Positions 51,583 through 59,676 of a stretch of 64,000 nt of DNA are shown here, piece after piece; position 1 is the first letter of the stretch; the number at the start of each line of letters is the position of its first letter. The notes beneath the pieces are model-generated. The model did not search any database, was not told the origin of the DNA, and worked only from the letters and a program-made list of their open reading frames with translations. A program made the translations under genes and the position numbers. This stretch comes from Gemmatimonadota bacterium (GTDB lineage: Bacteria > JAAXHH01), in contig JAPOZT010000001.1 of NCBI GenBank assembly GCA_026705925.1, forward strand, positions 20,177 to 84,176, written 5' to 3'.

Positions 51583-54324
51583 TCATTCCAGCGACTGGAG
51601 CAGGACCTCCTGGGCGGCTTCGAAACCGGGCGCGGCCTCCAGGGCTTTCAGCGCGGCCTTCCTGGCGTCGTCCTTCCTTCCCGCCGCCAGATAGGCACGG
51701 GCCAGGTCGTACTGCGCCTGCACCCGGTCGGTGGTCTCGACCGCCAGCACGGCTTCGTACTCCGGCACGGCCAGGTCCGGCCTTCCATCCCGTTCGTACA
51801 GACCGGCGCGCATCTTGCGGATCCCGGCGTCGAAGGGATCGATCATGACGGCCCGTTCCAGGATGCGGAGGGCGTCCCCGCGCCGGCCTTCTCCGGCGTA
51901 GAGCCCGGCCAGCGTCGTGCAGGAATCGAAATCGTCCTCGTCGACGGCGGTGAGGGCCTCGAGGACCTCCATCGCCGCCTCCGTGTTCCCCTGTTCGAGG
52001 TAGATCTCCGCCAGCAATGCGTGGGGATTGCCGGCATGGGTGTAATTGGCGTAGAGGGTCCGGGCACGTTCAAGCGGCGCAATGGCTTCTTCGTACCGTT
52101 GCTGCATGTGTAATGCCTGGCCCAGCATCAGGTGGGCGTAGAAACTCTCGGGGTGATCGGCCGCCATCGCCTCCAGTTCGGCCATGGACGGCTTCTCGTC
52201 GCGCGGCGGCTTGAATCGCAGGACGCGACTGAGCCCCGCGATCCGCTCTTCGGTATAGTCCGCGAAAGCCCGGTCGAAGTCTTCCATGGACCGGTCCGTT
52301 ACCTCGCGAACGACTTCGGCGGTGGTACGATTCCGGTTGTACAGGTCCAGCAGGTGCCGGATCGCCTCGAATCCGAAGGTGTCCACGATGTATTCCACGA
52401 CGATCGAAGCCTGGTAGTAAGACAGGACGATCTGGTTCCGCGATTTCGGCCGGGTAAAACCCCGGTTCAGTTCGCTGACGGCGAGCAATTCGCCCTGGAC
52501 CGCCGCCTCGGTGAACTCCGCTTCCAGGTCCATGTCCCATTCCGGCCGGGCGAGACGGGTCTCGTAGACGGCGATGCCTTCCGCCAGCCAGCGGGGGATG
52601 CGGTTGCGCGTCTGCTGCAGATGGGTGACGTGGATGTACTCGTGCCAGAGCGTCTGCCCCCAGTTGAACGTCCCCTTTGGTCGGGCCCTGGGCGAATTCG
52701 CCACCACCACCTCGCCGAAGCAGACCCCCAGAAGGCCGCCCGTTCCCGGTACGCCGGCGATGCGCACCATGAAGTCGTCGTTGTCCGGCAGCATCTCGAC
52801 GAGCACGGGTCCATCTGGCGTGAAACCGTACCGCGGCGCGATCGTCCGGTGGGCTTCTTCGAGCAGATCGAGGGCCAGTTTCCCGTACACGGCGTCTTCG
52901 TCCCGGTGAATCTTCAGGATAAACGGGCCGCTTTCCCGGGTCTCGAAATCCTCGAAGGCGTCGAGCAGTTCCAGCGTGTTGTAGGTCCGGGTGTCGAAGG
53001 GGTCCCGGTCGAAGGCCTGTTCCAGCATCCGGCGGGCCTCGGCCATCTCACCGACCCGGGTCAGGCTGATCCCCAGCCCGGCATAGGCCGACCAGAGCGC
53101 CGGGTCGGTCTCGATCGCCCGCCGGCCCATCTCCACGGACTCCCGGAACCGGTAGCGACGCGTGAGGTGGCTGGCGATGATTTCGTACAGCCGGCCATAG
53201 GAAGGATTTATGTCCAGGACGCGCTGCCGGGCGGCTTCGAATTCGGCCTCGCGCCCCTGGCCGTGGTAAGCGGCCGCCAGGAGGGCATGGGTTCCGGGTG
53301 ATTCCGGGTTGACCTCCAGGGCCTGGTCCAGCTGGCCGATCGCCTCATCATAGGCCTCGTCCGTCAGGTGGAGACCCGCGAGAAAATGGCGTCCCTCCAT
53401 GAGCGAGGGATTTATCGCTAGTGCCTTCCTTACCACGGCCTCCGCCGGCAGTGGCTGTTTCTCCGCAAGGGCCTCGGCCAGGCCGATCAGCGCCGGCGGA
53501 TATCCGGCGTCGATCTTCAGCGCGTCCTCGAAAATCCCCGTCGCTTCCGCGCGGTTGTGTTTGTCGAGGAAGAGACGCCCCCACGCTACGAAGGCATCGA
53601 GGTACTCACTGTCGACACGGGTCGCCGCGCCCAGAAAAGCGTTGGCCTCGTGAGAAAGCTCCAGGTACCGCGCGGCAAGCCCCGCGGCCATCAGGTTCGG
53701 TGCGCTCGGCGGTCCTTGCGATCCAGTGTTCCTCAGGACTTCGCGGCACAGTTCGAGGCCCTCCTCGGTTCTGCCCGTCGTGAAATACACCTCCGCAAGC
53801 CGAACGGTGGCCAGCGCCGGCCCGCCTTCACCAGACCGGGTAGCGGTCAGCACGGACTCCGCCTCGCCATAACGTCCCAGGCGCAGGAGAAGCCTGCCGA
53901 GCAACGCGCGCATCTCGCCGGTGTCAGCGGTCGCGCTGGTCCCAGCCGCGGCTTGTGCCAGGTCCGTCGCGTCCGCCTGCTCCACTACGCTCTTCAGGAG
54001 TTCGACGGCCTGCCCATACTGTCCAACGGAAAGGTGAAGCCGCGCGAGTGCCAGGATCATCTCGTTGCGCCGCGCCCGCTCCTCCGGATTGCCGGCCCCG
54101 GCGTTACGCGAGCGGGCGTTCTGCCTCGTGACCTCCGTCTGGAGTTCTTCGATCCGGTCCGTGTAACCCTGGCGCGCCGCACGGCCTTCCTCGATCGCTT
54201 GTTCGAAGGCGTCGTCTTGCGCGGCGCCGTCCTGGGCGGTTGCGCCCTGGGCATGTGCAGGGGGAGGGATTTCCACCGCGGAGAGCAGCAGAAACGCCAT
54301 GAGCAGACGGGTGGAACTAATCAT
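51583..54324 (-). CDS. Exported TPR protein with gluzincin-like peptidase domain
   Basis: About 913 residues. A signal peptide ends near PPPAHAQ, followed by about ten tetratricopeptide-like repeats. A central domain holds LWHEYIHVTH (HEXXH zinc site, near residue 561) and then RWLAEGIAVYE with the third ligand Glu; this is the peptidase MA-like/gluzincin arrangement. More TPRs follow at the C-terminus (ALHMQQRYEEAIAPLERA and similar). It probably acts in the periplasm or on the surface. The frame opens with TTG at 54342; the ATG at 54324 is preferred. A consensus promoter lies about 80 bases upstream. Confidence 0.85.
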   Translation of the reverse strand: MISSTRLLMAFLLLSAVEIPPPAHAQGATAQDGAAQDDAFEQAIEEGRAARQGYTDRIEELQTEVTRQNARSRNAGAGNPEERARRNEMILALARLHLSVGQYGQAVELLKSVVEQADATDLAQAAAGTSATADTGEMRALLGRLLLRLGRYGEAESVLTATRSGEGGPALATVRLAEVYFTTGRTEEGLELCREVLRNTGSQGPPSAPNLMAAGLAARYLELSHEANAFLGAATRVDSEYLDAFVAWGRLFLDKHNRAEATGIFEDALKIDAGYPPALIGLAEALAEKQPLPAEAVVRKALAINPSLMEGRHFLAGLHLTDEAYDEAIGQLDQALEVNPESPGTHALLAAAYHGQGREAEFEAARQRVLDINPSYGRLYEIIASHLTRRYRFRESVEMGRRAIETDPALWSAYAGLGISLTRVGEMAEARRMLEQAFDRDPFDTRTYNTLELLDAFEDFETRESGPFILKIHRDEDAVYGKLALDLLEEAHRTIAPRYGFTPDGPVLVEMLPDNDDFMVRIAGVPGTGGLLGVCFGEVVVANSPRARPKGTFNWGQTLWHEYIHVTHLQQTRNRIPRWLAEGIAVYETRLARPEWDMDLEAEFTEAAVQGELLAVSELNRGFTRPKSRNQIVLSYYQASIVVEYIVDTFGFEAIRHLLDLYNRNRTTAEVVREVTDRSMEDFDRAFADYTEERIAGLSRVLRFKPPRDEKPSMAELEAMAADHPESFYAHLMLGQALHMQQRYEEAIAPLERARTLYANYTHAGNPHALLAEIYLEQGNTEAAMEVLEALTAVDEDDFDSCTTLAGLYAGEGRRGDALRILERAVMIDPFDAGIRKMRAGLYERDGRPDLAVPEYEAVLAVETTDRVQAQYDLARAYLAAGRKDDARKAALKALEAAPGFEAAQEVLLQSLE

Positions 54325-54394
54325 CACGGACCGGGTAAGCAAAGGGTGTAGAAATAGAGGGTTAAATATATGATTGATAATGACTTATGCTTTG

Positions 54395-56911
54395 CTATCG
54401 GAATATAGAAAGTGGAAATTTCCCTGTCAAGAGAAACCCATCCACCACCTGCCCGGGCGTGGGACCGAGGGGTTGTGGCGGCGCAAAGTACGCCATGTCC
54501 CAGGATCGGCCGTCGCTTCGGATCATGACCGCGCCGCCCTGGTCCGTTCGATACACCTCGGCTTCCCGCCGCCTGTATCGCTCGATGACCTCGGGCGAAG
54601 GGTGGCCGAAGTTGTTGTACATGCCGGCGGAAACGGCCACCGCCTCCGGATCGACGGCGTTCAGGAAGGCCGTTCCACTCGACGAGCTGCTCCCGTGATG
54701 GGGTGATTTGAGCACCGTACTTTTCAGGGAGGACGGCCGGCGGACGGTCGCAGCCTCGCCTCTATCCTCGATGTCGCCGGTCAGCAGCATGCTGAACGCG
54801 CCGAAGGACAGACGCAGGACTACGGACGCCTCGTTGGCATTGGTCCTCGCCGGGCCGGACAGGAACAGGGGATCCGGATGGAGAAACAGGCCGCGCACGC
54901 CGCCCAGCGCCGCCAGGGTGTCTCCCTTCGCGACCGCGCGGTACGGGATGTCGTGCCGGTCGATGGCCTCGTGCCAGGCCTGGTAGGAGCGGGATTCCGA
55001 TCTGAGGCCGCTCGAAAGGACCTGGACCACTTCGACGGACTCCACCACGGCCCGGAGTCCGCCGTAGTGGTCCAGGTCGGGATGGGTGACGATGATCGTA
55101 TCCACGCGGCGGTATCCCTTCGCACGCATGAAGGGCAGGATGACGCGGGCGCCTGCGTCGTAAAAGGGTGTACGGGCGCCGCCGTCGACCAGCAAGGTGC
55201 GTCCGTTGGGACAGGCAATGAAGATGGCGTCCCCCTGTCCTACGTCGAGGACGGTGATCCTCAGCGACCGGTCGGGCAGCAGGTTGTAACAGAAGACCAG
55301 GAGGCAAAGGGCCAGCAGTCCGTGCCGCGTTCGCCGGATCCGCCGTCCCCGAGACTCATCCGGTTTCCAGAGCAGCAACAGGCCCGCGCCGTAGAAGGAT
55401 GCGAAGAAGAGGGTGGAAGGCGCCGGCACCTCGACGAGCGCGGACGGTGCGCTGGAGAAGGCCTTTGAGAGATGGATCATGGCGTACAGGACCAGTGCGT
55501 TGGCGGCGCTGAATAGCCGGGCGATTTCGATGGCCAGGGGGCCGGTCAGGGCGGTGAGCACGCCGAAGGTCGTATTCAGGAACACCAGCGGCCCAATGAA
55601 GAGATTCGCCACCGCCGACATCCAGGAAACCTGGTAGAACGTACCCGCCACCACGGGCAGCGCGCCCAGTTGCGCCGCGACCGAGACCAATAGCCCGTCC
55701 CGCAGCCACCGGGCCCACCATTTCTCCGACCTAGAAATCCGCTCGGGGAGCAGTTCCTTCATCCTGGGATAACCCGTGATGATGGCATAGGTCGCCAGGA
55801 AGGATAGCTGGAAGCTCAGGTCAAACAGGGCCGAGGGCCAAATCAGGAGAATGGCGATAGCTGCAACGGCCAGGATGTTGACGGTGTCGGTCTGACGGTC
55901 CAGCTGGCGGCCCGCAAGGAAGAGCGCCGCCATGATCGTGGCCCGGATGACCGATGGCGTCAGGTTGGTGATGAAGGCATAGAGCACCAGGACGCCCAGC
56001 GTGCCGGCGACGACGATGTTCCGCGGCAGTCTCAGGACGGACAGCAGCGTATAAATCACCAGCGTGATCAGGCCGACGTGCAGTCCGGATACGGCCAGGA
56101 TGTGGGCCAGGCCGATTGTCCTGAAGGTGTCGAGCAGGTCCTCGGGCAACTGACGCCGCTCGCCCAGCAGGATGCCTTTCAGCAGGGCGGCGGAATCACC
56201 CCGCATGGTCTGGTCGATGGAACGGTCGATGCTGTTGCGCAGCGGGTCGATGACCCCGGTCTGCCAGGTGAAGGACGTGTTGCGCCGCGTCACGCGATAG
56301 CCCGCCTCATCGCGCACGCTCATCAGCGCGTGCACTCCCCGGCTCGCGTAGTAGGTCCGCGCGTCAAACCCGCCGGGATTCCGGGCGGGCTGAGGGCTGC
56401 GCAGGCGTCCCGATACGAGGACGCGGTCCCCGTACCGGCCGGAATCGATGCCGCTGTTCAGGCGGACCTGCAGGCGTCCCGAAACGGGTGCCGCCCGATC
56501 GGTGGCGGTCGACATGCCAGGCGACTCCGATGAAGCCCAGCCGACAACGCCCAGCGAGATGGAATCCACGTCCACCGTGACCAGGGTGAAACGTGCTCGC
56601 GCATCGGGCGATCGGACGATCGTCCCAGTCAGCACATGCCGCTGCCGCTGGTCGCAGAATCGCCGGATGTCGTTCGCCGGCACGACCCGCACCTGCACTG
56701 CGTACCAGAAGGCGCCCGCGAACACGAGACACAGGGCCATGCAGGCACGGAGGGCCAAAGCGTCGTTTCCTCGGTTCCGGCAGAGCGCGTAACCCGCCGC
56801 GATGGCCGCCGTTGCACCCAGCACGAAAAGGACGGGGGATACGTGGACGTGGTGTCCCAGCAGAATGCCGATGACAAAGCAAACCGCGATGAACAGGGCC
56901 GGGCGTTGCAT
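54395..56911 (-). CDS. comEC: DNA uptake channel ComEC/Rec2
   Basis: The 838-residue protein has N-terminal helices and a DUF4131/OB-like domain. The polytopic competence domain contains GILLGERRQLPEDLLDTFRT and HILAVSGLHVGL. The C-terminal metallo-beta-lactamase-like domain has VLDVGQGDAIFI and THPDLDHYGG (near 612). ComEC moves single-stranded DNA across the inner membrane during transformation. Its start is ten bases after a small coiled-coil gene, so it is the end of the ABC-ATPase operon. No other competence genes are seen. Confidence 0.93.
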   Translation of the reverse strand: MQRPALFIAVCFVIGILLGHHVHVSPVLFVLGATAAIAAGYALCRNRGNDALALRACMALCLVFAGAFWYAVQVRVVPANDIRRFCDQRQRHVLTGTIVRSPDARARFTLVTVDVDSISLGVVGWASSESPGMSTATDRAAPVSGRLQVRLNSGIDSGRYGDRVLVSGRLRSPQPARNPGGFDARTYYASRGVHALMSVRDEAGYRVTRRNTSFTWQTGVIDPLRNSIDRSIDQTMRGDSAALLKGILLGERRQLPEDLLDTFRTIGLAHILAVSGLHVGLITLVIYTLLSVLRLPRNIVVAGTLGVLVLYAFITNLTPSVIRATIMAALFLAGRQLDRQTDTVNILAVAAIAILLIWPSALFDLSFQLSFLATYAIITGYPRMKELLPERISRSEKWWARWLRDGLLVSVAAQLGALPVVAGTFYQVSWMSAVANLFIGPLVFLNTTFGVLTALTGPLAIEIARLFSAANALVLYAMIHLSKAFSSAPSALVEVPAPSTLFFASFYGAGLLLLWKPDESRGRRIRRTRHGLLALCLLVFCYNLLPDRSLRITVLDVGQGDAIFIACPNGRTLLVDGGARTPFYDAGARVILPFMRAKGYRRVDTIIVTHPDLDHYGGLRAVVESVEVVQVLSSGLRSESRSYQAWHEAIDRHDIPYRAVAKGDTLAALGGVRGLFLHPDPLFLSGPARTNANEASVVLRLSFGAFSMLLTGDIEDRGEAATVRRPSSLKSTVLKSPHHGSSSSSGTAFLNAVDPEAVAVSAGMYNNFGHPSPEVIERYRRREAEVYRTDQGGAVMIRSDGRSWDMAYFAPPQPLGPTPGQVVDGFLLTGKFPLSIFR
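54402..54430 (-). promoter_or_regulatory. Promoter of the TPR-protease gene
   Basis: Perfect TTGACA and TATATT with a 17-base spacer, located over the last codons of comEC on the minus strand. Confidence 0.7.
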
Positions 56912-56920
56912 GTTGGGCGT

Positions 56921-57226
56921 CTATTTCCCCTGTTCAAGCAAAATGCGCTCGAGCCGGTCGAAACGGGCGTCCACTTTACCAGCATCCTCCCGTATATGGT
57001 CTGCCAGTCGATCAAACTTCGCGTCTACCTTGTCAAATTCTGCGTCTACTTTTTCAAAACGTTCCCATATGTTGTCCTCGAACCGGTTGAATCTCGCGTC
57101 GATCTTGTTGAGTTCTTCTTGGATGTCCTCCTTCAGTTCCCGCCTGCTCCCCTTCGCCTCGCGCCAGAAGAAGATGAAGGCGGTCATCAGGATCAGAGGT
57201 TGAAGCCAGAGTTGAGCGTGTTCCAT
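56921..57226 (-). CDS. Small membrane-anchored coiled-coil protein A
   Basis: A 101-residue protein of unknown function. One membrane helix (about 7-22, ending FIFFWREAKG) is followed by a long charged coiled coil of repeated F-x-x-V/L-D-x-x-F units (FEKVDAEFDKVDAKFDRL). A strong AAAGGAG precedes the ATG by five bases. It resembles the neighbouring 96-residue protein in layout, including an F-x-W-R sequence at the end of the helix, so the two look like diverged duplicates. It is followed by comEC. Confidence 0.75.
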   Translation of the reverse strand: MEHAQLWLQPLILMTAFIFFWREAKGSRRELKEDIQEELNKIDARFNRFEDNIWERFEKVDAEFDKVDAKFDRLADHIREDAGKVDARFDRLERILLEQGK

Positions 57227-57274
57227 GGTGCTCCTTTCATGGAGTTGTAATCGAACGTGGATGGCCTAGACCAA

Positions 57275-57565
57275 TCAGGTCTTCTTTTCCGATTCAAAAG
57301 GGTTGCTTTTACGAGCGAAGGCCTCAAACAGCCCTTCTATCCGGGATATCCGCTCACCCAGGTGTGCAATCCGCTCACCCAGGTGTGCAATCCGCTCACC
57401 CAGGTGCGCAATCCGTTCCTCGATCTGCGAGACCCGCTCATCAAGGTGATCGATGCGGTCACTCAGGCGCTTATCGAGTTGAGAAATCCGCATGTCGAGA
57501 CTGCGCCAGACAAAGAGCAGGATCCCGATTACAACCACATTGCTTACAACGTTGGTAGCGTCCAT
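57275..57565 (-). CDS. Small membrane-anchored coiled-coil protein B with heptad minisatellite
   Basis: A 96-residue protein with one membrane helix (about 7-21, ending LLFVWRSLD) and a coiled coil made of heptads. Three consecutive copies of the seven-residue unit AHLGERI are encoded by a 21-base tandem repeat. The second ATG (57565) is six bases behind AAAGGAG and is chosen; the first ATG directly abuts that sequence. Function unknown. It lies between the ABC ATPase and protein A, so all three are probably cotranscribed. Confidence 0.75.
   Translation of the reverse strand: MDATNVVSNVVVIGILLFVWRSLDMRISQLDKRLSDRIDHLDERVSQIEERIAHLGERIAHLGERIAHLGERISRIEGLFEAFARKSNPFESEKKT
57350..57412. repeat. 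Three 21-base tandem repeats encoding coiled-coil heptads
   Basis: Three head-to-tail copies of CCGCTCACCCAGGTGTGCAA plus T, the third with a single T-to-C change. The period equals seven codons, so copy-number change would add or remove one heptad in frame. Confidence 0.95.
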
Positions 57566-57583
57566 GTTCATCTCCTTTTCTGG

Positions 57584-58294
57584 TCATTTTGAACTTACCG
57601 AACGATCCTCCTCAATCACGCCATCGCGCAACCTGATGATCCTCCTGCAATGCCTGGCGATGTGCGCTTCGTGGGTCACCAGTACGATCGTATGTCCTTC
57701 CCGGTTCAGCCGGTCGAATATCGCCATGATCTCCTCTCCGGTCCCGCTGTCCAGGTTCCCGGTTGGCTCGTCCGCCAGGATGATGGATGGCTCGCCGACC
57801 AGCGCACGGGCGATGGCCACGCGCTGGCGCTGCCCGCCCGACATCTCGTTGGGCCTGTGGCGGGCGCGGTCGCTCACGCCCACCGCTTCCATCGCTTCCA
57901 TGGAGCGCCAACGTCGTTCCCTGCTGTCCATGCTGCGGTAGAGGAGCGGCAGTTCCACGTTGTGCAGCGCGTCCATCCTCGGGAGCAGGTTGAAGGCCTG
58001 GAACACGAACCCGATCATCCGGTTTCGGATCAAGGCCTGTTCGTCGTCCGTGAGATCTCCGACGGACCTGCCGTCGAGGGCGTACCTGCCCGCCGTGGGC
58101 GTGTCCAGGCAGCCCAGGATGTTCATCAGGGTGGATTTGCCGGATCCCGACCGGCCCATCACGGCCACGTATTCGCCCCGGCTGATGGTGGCGGACACGC
58201 CCCGGAGCGCGGGAATGCGGCCGTCTCCCATCGGAAAGGACTTGTGCAATCCCTCGATGGAGATCAGAGATGGGGAGTGAATGGTATGACGCAC
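57584..58294 (-). CDS. LolD/MacB-type ABC transporter ATPase without adjacent permease
   Basis: The 236-residue ATPase has Walker [16 protein letters not shown], signature [14 protein letters not shown], Walker [14 protein letters not shown] and the switch His in [23 protein letters not shown] and [11 protein letters not shown] place it in the MacB/LolD/FtsE group, which power extrusion of lipoproteins or envelope substrates. GTG at 58294 follows GGGAGG. The usual FtsX/MacB-type permease gene is absent on both sides. Two small membrane coiled-coil proteins follow instead. Confidence 0.9.
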   Translation of the reverse strand: MRHTIHSPSLISIEGLHKSFPMGDGRIPALRGVSATISRGEYVAVMGRSGSGKSTLMNILGCLDTPTAGRYALDGRSVGDLTDDEQALIRNRMIGFVFQAFNLLPRMDALHNVELPLLYRSMDSRERRWRSMEAMEAVGVSDRARHRPNEMSGGQRQRVAIARALVGEPSIILADEPTGNLDSGTGEEIMAIFDRLNREGHTIVLVTHEAHIARHCRRIIRLRDGVIEEDRSVSSK

Positions 58295-58594
58295 GACGCC
58301 TCCCTGTGACCGGGTTTGTGATTCGGTGCTATACAGGAATGGTCGTGTTTACGTGGGAGAATCTCGTGGGAAACGCGGATTTTTAAGGAAACTTACAAGA
58401 CAGCGAGCAAGCAAGTCACAAGCAAGTCATCAGTGTATTGGGTGATGCATGTTGGAACCAGTTCAGTTGACGGGACGTTTGCATCCTTATACCATAGTTA
58501 TCCCTATACAATTGTTGTTTTTCCTGAAATGAACTTCCCTGACCGGGCTATTGTCCCTGACTAGGTTACTGTCCCTAAGAAAGGAAACAGCGAC
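58295..58594. other. Divergent spacer with degenerate TCCCTGA repeats
   Basis: A 300-base AT-richer spacer between divergent genes. Near its right end the phrase TCCCTGA/TCCCTAA recurs three times (about 58537-58577) between similar sequences (CTATTG/TTACTG). A plus-strand promoter candidate lies at 58467-58495. I see no gene. Confidence 0.4.
58467..58495 (+). promoter_or_regulatory. Candidate promoter of the redoxin-TonB gene
   Basis: TTGACG and TACCAT with a 17-base spacer. The -10 is weak (four of six). Confidence 0.35.
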
Positions 58595-59638
58595 ATGTCC
58601 GCAATCGACTCACGCACGAACACTCGGCTGTACCTTTACGTCGCCGTCGCCGTCCTCGTCGCATTGAGTGCTTTCCTCTTCTGGCAAAATGATCAGCAAA
58701 GGCAGGAGGTTCAAAACCTGCAACACAGTCTGTACAACGCCCAGGTGGAAATCCGCGTGCTAGAGGCGCAAACGATATTCGGCGCGCCGTTTATTGCCCC
58801 CATTGACGCGCTCGACCAGCACGGCCAACCTGCAACACTGCCGGATCTCGGCGAGGGGCACCAACTTCTCTTGTTTTTCTCGTCGCGGCATTTTCCAGGT
58901 AGCCTCGACATGATGTCTTCATTTGGATCGATGATCGGTGAAAATGTCCCGGTGATCGGCGTACTCCAGGCACAGTCGGCCGAGGAAATCACGCCGCTCG
59001 TGGAGAAATTCAGGTTGAGCTTTCCGGTGTACCTGGCCGTCGATTCTCCCTTTGATCTGCCAAACTCACCCCACATCGTGCTGATCGATGAGGTCGGCAA
59101 CGTGTTGCACCTGTCACCCATCGGGTCCGATACACCATCAGTGGAAGGACAGATCTCGGAACTTGCGGAGATGGTGAGTCGGCGGGAATCGGCCGTCCAG
59201 CCGGACATGGCCGTCCGACTGGTACCGCCCGTTCAGCCGGATCAGGAAGAAGGGCCACCGGACCAGGCTGTACAATCGGCCATGGAGGCCGATCGGTTGG
59301 CTGACGAAAGCGCCGGAATCTATCGTCCCAACACGGTGGACACAGACCCCATGATTCTGTATTTCCCCGAACTCCCCACCGAAGACATCGATCTCAATTT
59401 CCATGGCGATGGTTTCGTTCAACTCGTCGTAGGTACCAATGGCAACGTGGTGGCGGCAGTCGTCGAAAGATCGACGGGTCGCGCTGACGTGGATGCTTTG
59501 ATACTGGGCGAAGCTCAAAAAATGGTCTGGGCGCCGGCAGCACATAACGGAGCCCGCGTAAAGTTTCGCACGGTGATGCCATTTATGTTCAGGCAAAGGC
59601 CCCCATCCCCAGGGGAGGAGACGGTCGTAGAGGAATGA
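58595..59638 (+). CDS. Cysteine-less redoxin-like domain fused to a TonB-type C-terminal domain
   Basis: The 347-residue protein has an N-terminal anchor (about 12-30) and a short coiled coil (QQRQEVQNLQHSLYNAQ). A thioredoxin/peroxiredoxin-like domain follows (about 62-190; LLLFFSSRHFPGSLDM stands where a redoxin has its active Cys). After a Pro/Gln/Asp-rich linker comes a TonB-C-like domain (about 262-338; GFVQLVVGTNGNVVAAVVERSTGRADVD ... VWAPAAHNG). I see no cysteine in the whole protein, so it cannot act as a thiol redox enzyme. It may be an adaptor. The AAAGGA before the ATG supports the start. Confidence 0.75.
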   Translation: MSAIDSRTNTRLYLYVAVAVLVALSAFLFWQNDQQRQEVQNLQHSLYNAQVEIRVLEAQTIFGAPFIAPIDALDQHGQPATLPDLGEGHQLLLFFSSRHFPGSLDMMSSFGSMIGENVPVIGVLQAQSAEEITPLVEKFRLSFPVYLAVDSPFDLPNSPHIVLIDEVGNVLHLSPIGSDTPSVEGQISELAEMVSRRESAVQPDMAVRLVPPVQPDQEEGPPDQAVQSAMEADRLADESAGIYRPNTVDTDPMILYFPELPTEDIDLNFHGDGFVQLVVGTNGNVVAAVVERSTGRADVDALILGEAQKMVWAPAAHNGARVKFRTVMPFMFRQRPPSPGEETVVEE

Positions 59639-59676
59639 CGGCTTGGTTCAATCTCGTGGGATACTACGCGGTCAAA

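Noticed and set aside
57350..57412. Possible CRISPR array
   Set aside because: The 21-base units are directly adjacent with no spacers and lie in a coding frame as coiled-coil heptads.
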